Origin: an uncultured Microbacterium sp.
Lineage (GTDB): Bacteria > Actinomycetota > Actinomycetes > Actinomycetales > Microbacteriaceae
Length of the DNA: 9,301 nucleotides
NCBI GenBank assembly: GCA_947647645.1
Contig: CANSLE010000075.1
Coordinates: forward strand, 1 to 9,301
Reading direction: 5' to 3'
Below the pieces are notes generated by a model. That model was not told the origin of the DNA, ran no database searches, and worked only from the letters and a program-made list of their open reading frames with translations. The translations under genes were made by a program, and so were the position numbers. Numbering within the stretch: the stretch's first letter is position 1; each line of letters starts with the position of its first letter. Positions 7,504 through 9,301 of this stretch are shown here, piece after piece.

Positions 7504-7523
7504 GAAGGCGGCAGGAAGCCTTC
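7504..7523 (-). promoter_or_regulatory. Small hairpin in the ruvB-yajC gap
   Basis: On the - strand GAAGGC (7523-7518) pairs with GCCTTC (7509-7504) around an 8-base loop. Flanking bases allow extension to CTGAAG/CTTCAG at 7525-7499 with a bulge. No T-tract follows, so a standard terminator is unlikely. If the TATAAT at 7528-7533 is a promoter, transcription would begin near 7521 and the hairpin would sit at the very 5' end of the yajC mRNA. Confidence 0.3.
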
Positions 7524-7527
7524 AGTG

Positions 7528-7533
7528 ATTATA
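7528..7533 (-). promoter_or_regulatory. Candidate -10 element TATAAT for yajC-secD-secF
   Basis: The - strand reads gaccTATAATcac, a perfect -10 consensus in a very GC-rich background. It is built from the last ruvB codon (CTA) and its TAA stop. It would place transcription initiation near 7521, giving a leader of about 57 bases before the yajC ATG. No TTGACA-like -35 lies at 16-19 bases; CTGACA occurs but only 10 bases upstream, which is too close. Many actinobacterial promoters depend mainly on the -10. Confidence 0.4.
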
Positions 7534-8560
7534 GGTCATCGAATGTCAGCGCCCCGCCGGGTTGGGGAACGCGAAGGTGGGCGTAGGCCTCCGGCGTGGC
7601 GACGCGACCACGCGGCGTGCGCCCGAGGAAGCCGATCCGCACCAGGTAGGGCTCGACGACGGACTCGATCGTCTCGGCCTCCTCCCCCACGGTGACGGCG
7701 AGCGTGCTGAGGCCAACGGGTCCGCCGCGGAACCGCCGCACGACGGCATCCAGCACTGCGCGGTCCAGCCGGTCGAGCCCGATGGCGTCCACGTCGTACA
7801 GCTCGAGAGCCGCCGCGACGTGCGCATCGGAGGCGGTGCTCGCGTGCTCGCCGTGCACGATGACGTAGTCGCGCACGCGGCGCAGCAGCCGGTTGGCGAT
7901 GCGGGGGGTGCCGCGGGATCGCCGCGCGACCTCCGACCGGCCGGACGGGGGCAGGTCGACGCCGAGGACAGCGGCCGAGCGCGAGATGACCTGCTCGAGC
8001 TCGTGGGGCTCGTAGTACTCGAGGTGCGCCGTGAAGCCGAACCGATCGCGCAGGGGGTTCGGCAGCATGCCGGATCTGGTCGTCGCTCCCACCAGAGTGA
8101 AGGGGGCCAGATCGAGCGGGATGCTGGTCGCCCCGGCGCCCTTGCCCACCATGATGTCGATGCGGAAGTCCTCCATCGCGAGGTAGAGCATCTCCTCAGC
8201 CGACCGCGTCATACGGTGGATCTCGTCGATGAACAGTACTTCGCCGGGCACCAGGCTCGACAGGAGGGCGGCGAGGTCGCCGGCATGCTGGATCGCCGGC
8301 CCGCTGGACAGCCGCAGTGGGCGGTTGCTCTCGTGGGCGACGATCATTGCGAGCGTCGTCTTGCCGAGTCCCGGGGGGCCCGACAGCAGGATGTGGTCCG
8401 GCGGACGCTGTTGGATACGGGCGGCGTCGAGCAGGAGCTGGAGTTGTCCTCGCACCTTCTGCTGGCCGACGAACTCGGCGAGGGATGCCGGGCGCAACGC
8501 CCCCTCGACAGCGAGTTCGCTCTCGTCCTCGGCGAGGCTCGGGTCCCTCGGCTCAGACAC
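7529..8560 (-). CDS. ruvB: Holliday junction branch migration helicase RuvB
   Basis: RuvB is the hexameric AAA+ motor that, with RuvA, drives branch migration of Holliday junctions during recombinational repair. Using the start at 8560 it has 343 residues, normal for the family. The Walker A motif is GPPGLGKT (61-68), Walker B is LFIDEIH (109-115) and sensor 1 is GATTRSG (158-164). The arginine-finger region is NPLRDRFG (168-175), and sensor 2 lies in RGTPRIANR (216-224). The C-terminal winged helix covers about 258-335 (RRFRGGPVGLSTLA and YLVRIGFLGRTPRGR). The GTG at 8560 is preferred over the GTG at 8566, since AGGAG (8568-8572) is 7 bases from the former and 1 from the latter. The start overlaps the end of ruvA by 8 bases, suggesting coupled translation. 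This is the only gene in the window that ends in TAA. Confidence 0.97.
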   Translation of the reverse strand: MSEPRDPSLAEDESELAVEGALRPASLAEFVGQQKVRGQLQLLLDAARIQQRPPDHILLSGPPGLGKTTLAMIVAHESNRPLRLSSGPAIQHAGDLAALLSSLVPGEVLFIDEIHRMTRSAEEMLYLAMEDFRIDIMVGKGAGATSIPLDLAPFTLVGATTRSGMLPNPLRDRFGFTAHLEYYEPHELEQVISRSAAVLGVDLPPSGRSEVARRSRGTPRIANRLLRRVRDYVIVHGEHASTASDAHVAAALELYDVDAIGLDRLDRAVLDAVVRRFRGGPVGLSTLAVTVGEEAETIESVVEPYLVRIGFLGRTPRGRVATPEAYAHLRVPQPGGALTFDDL

Positions 8561-9176
8561 TGGCACGCTCCTGGCGGGCGGGTCCGAGCTGGGCGAGCGC
8601 CAGCTTCAGCAGGGCCGGGACGGAGCTGCGGTCGGCGTCGGTCGCGGCATCCGCGACCAGGGAGACGGCTTCGACGCTGGTGCGCTCGTTCCAGCCGAGC
8701 GCGGTGAGTGCTGCGACGACCTGCCCGGCGACGTCGCTGCCCGCCGGAGCCGCGGGGGACGTCGCCGCAGGCGTCGTGACCTTCAGCTTGCCGGCGAGCT
8801 GCACGACGATGAGCTTGGCGGTCTTGGGGCCGATGCCGGACACGCGGCGGAACGGGGCGTCGTCCTCGGCCGCGACGGCCTCTGCGATCTGCGCGACGCT
8901 CAGCGCGGAGAGGACGCCGAGGGCGGACTTGGGGCCGACGCCGGACACGCTGACGAGGTGGTGGAACACAGTCAGTTCCTCGCGCTCTGCGAAGCCGAAC
9001 AGCGAGAGCGCGTCCTCGCGCACCACGAGGGCCGTGTGGAGAAGGGCGTCGTCGCCGATGTGGAGGCCGCGCGCGACCGGCGCGGGGACGGCGACGCTGA
9101 AGCCGACACCGCCGACCTCGACGATCGCCGTCTCGGTGTCGAGGTGCAGCACGCGGCCGCGCAGCGAGGAGATCAT
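8553..9176 (-). CDS. ruvA: Holliday junction branch migration protein RuvA
   Basis: RuvA binds four-way junctions as a tetramer, holds the arms in the square-planar form and loads RuvB. The 207 residues have the three standard parts. The OB fold is at 1-63, beginning MISSLRGRV and containing VREDAL with E54/D55, the acidic pin that separates strands at the crossover. Two helix-hairpin-helix DNA-binding motifs follow, VSGVGPKSA (77-85) and VSGIGPKTA (112-120). After an Ala/Pro/Thr-rich flexible linker (about 133-147) comes domain III (148-200, with VAALTALGWNERTSVEAV), which contacts RuvB. The ATG at 9176 has a G-rich site (GGGTGGGG) just upstream. It follows ruvC by 59 bases and its stop lies inside the start of ruvB. 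Confidence 0.97.
   Translation of the reverse strand: MISSLRGRVLHLDTETAIVEVGGVGFSVAVPAPVARGLHIGDDALLHTALVVREDALSLFGFAEREELTVFHHLVSVSGVGPKSALGVLSALSVAQIAEAVAAEDDAPFRRVSGIGPKTAKLIVVQLAGKLKVTTPAATSPAAPAGSDVAGQVVAALTALGWNERTSVEAVSLVADAATDADRSSVPALLKLALAQLGPARQERASV
8568..8572 (-). promoter_or_regulatory. Ribosome binding site AGGAG that decides the ruvB start
   Basis: The - strand reads AGGAG-c-GTG-cca-GTG. The spacing is 1 base to the first GTG (8566) and 7 bases to the second (8560). Since 5-9 bases is the normal range, the second GTG is the likely start. Confidence 0.7.
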
Positions 9177-9198
9177 GTCCCCACCCTAGACAGTCGTT

Positions 9199-9212
9199 CG
9201 CAGGTTTGTTCG
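9199..9212 (-). promoter_or_regulatory. Degenerate LexA (SOS) box-like site upstream of ruvA
   Basis: The - strand reads CGAACAAACCTGCG. Against the Gram-positive/actinobacterial LexA consensus CGAACRNRYGTTYG it matches 12 of 14 positions, failing at two bases of the right half-site. A further CGAAC lies 12 bases downstream in the same orientation, so the arrangement is partly a direct repeat, not a clean palindrome. Ruv genes are often damage-induced, which makes the position sensible, but the right half is weak and the call is tentative. Confidence 0.28.
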
Positions 9213-9235
9213 ATCGACACGCGATGCGGCCGTTC

Positions 9236-9301
9236 TCAGCGGCGCGACGCCCGCTCGGCCGCGGCCCACGCGCGCTGTGCCGGGGTCAGCGCGTCGCCGC
9301 C
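9236..9301 (-). CDS. ruvC: Crossover junction endodeoxyribonuclease RuvC, C-terminal end only
   Basis: The - strand from the right edge is open for 21 codons to a TGA at 9236-9238 and reads GGDALTPAQRAWAAAERASRR. The segment LTPAQRAWAAA resembles the C-termini of actinobacterial RuvC, and the position directly upstream of ruvA and ruvB fits the standard ruvC-ruvA-ruvB order. RuvC is the nuclease that cuts Holliday junctions held by RuvAB. None of its catalytic acidic residues is inside the window, so activity cannot be judged. The identification rests mainly on context plus this short tail. Confidence 0.75.
   Translation of the reverse strand, partial: GGDALTPAQRAWAAAERASRR

Noticed and set aside
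5509..7695. A 728-codon open frame on the + strand across secD, yajC and the end of ruvB
   Set aside because: It is antisense to three recognised genes, with low-complexity composition (E, D, R, G, H rich) and no recognisable domain; a GC-driven shadow frame.
7562..8707. A 381-codon open frame on the + strand opposite ruvB and ruvA
   Set aside because: It is antisense to two intact genes and shows no motif or start signal of its own.
1..9301. A new defence, mobile or biosynthetic system
   Set aside because: Apart from the AbiEi-like protein and the DUF349 gene, every gene has a clear housekeeping identity in a conserved actinobacterial order. There are no integrases, transposases, direct-repeat arrays or composition breaks.

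Overview
This window is a high-GC actinobacterial chromosome segment. It most resembles Microbacteriaceae (Microbacterium-like), judging from the gene order, the base composition, and the small AbiEi-like gene between a stringent-response rel gene and a DUF349 gene. Genus assignment is inference. No rRNA, tRNA, CRISPR array, insertion sequence, prophage or transfer signature is visible, and no stretch over about 110 bases lacks a gene.

The + strand, on the left, carries the 3' part of a DUF349 coiled-coil gene that runs off the left edge. About 100 bases later comes a 186-aa AbiEi-like winged-helix protein. That gene meets rel tail to tail and the two overlap by 22 bases. The - strand, on the right, reads from high to low coordinates: ruvC (last 21 codons only), ruvA, ruvB, yajC, secD, secF, rel. 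This is a compact block: ruvA/ruvB overlap by 8 bases, secD/secF share one base (TGATG), and the gaps are 59 (ruvC-ruvA), 64 (ruvB-yajC), 36 (yajC-secD) and 59 (secF-rel) bases.

The genes form three functional groups. RuvC, RuvA and RuvB branch-migrate and resolve Holliday junctions. YajC, SecD and SecF form the accessory complex that uses proton-motive force to assist SecYEG protein export. Rel makes and degrades (p)ppGpp. They sit together through a conserved actinobacterial layout, not one shared pathway. Compared with the layouts I recall from Mycobacterium and Streptomyces, apt is missing between secF and rel.

I found no new multi-gene system. The points worth a second look are regulatory or contextual: an AbiEi-like antitoxin without an AbiEii partner, overlapping rel; a hairpin that buries that gene's ribosome binding site; a perfect TATAAT made by a CTA codon plus TAA stop at the end of ruvB, followed by a short leader hairpin; a degenerate LexA-box-like site before ruvA; and a ruvB start that the ribosome binding site moves to a second GTG.
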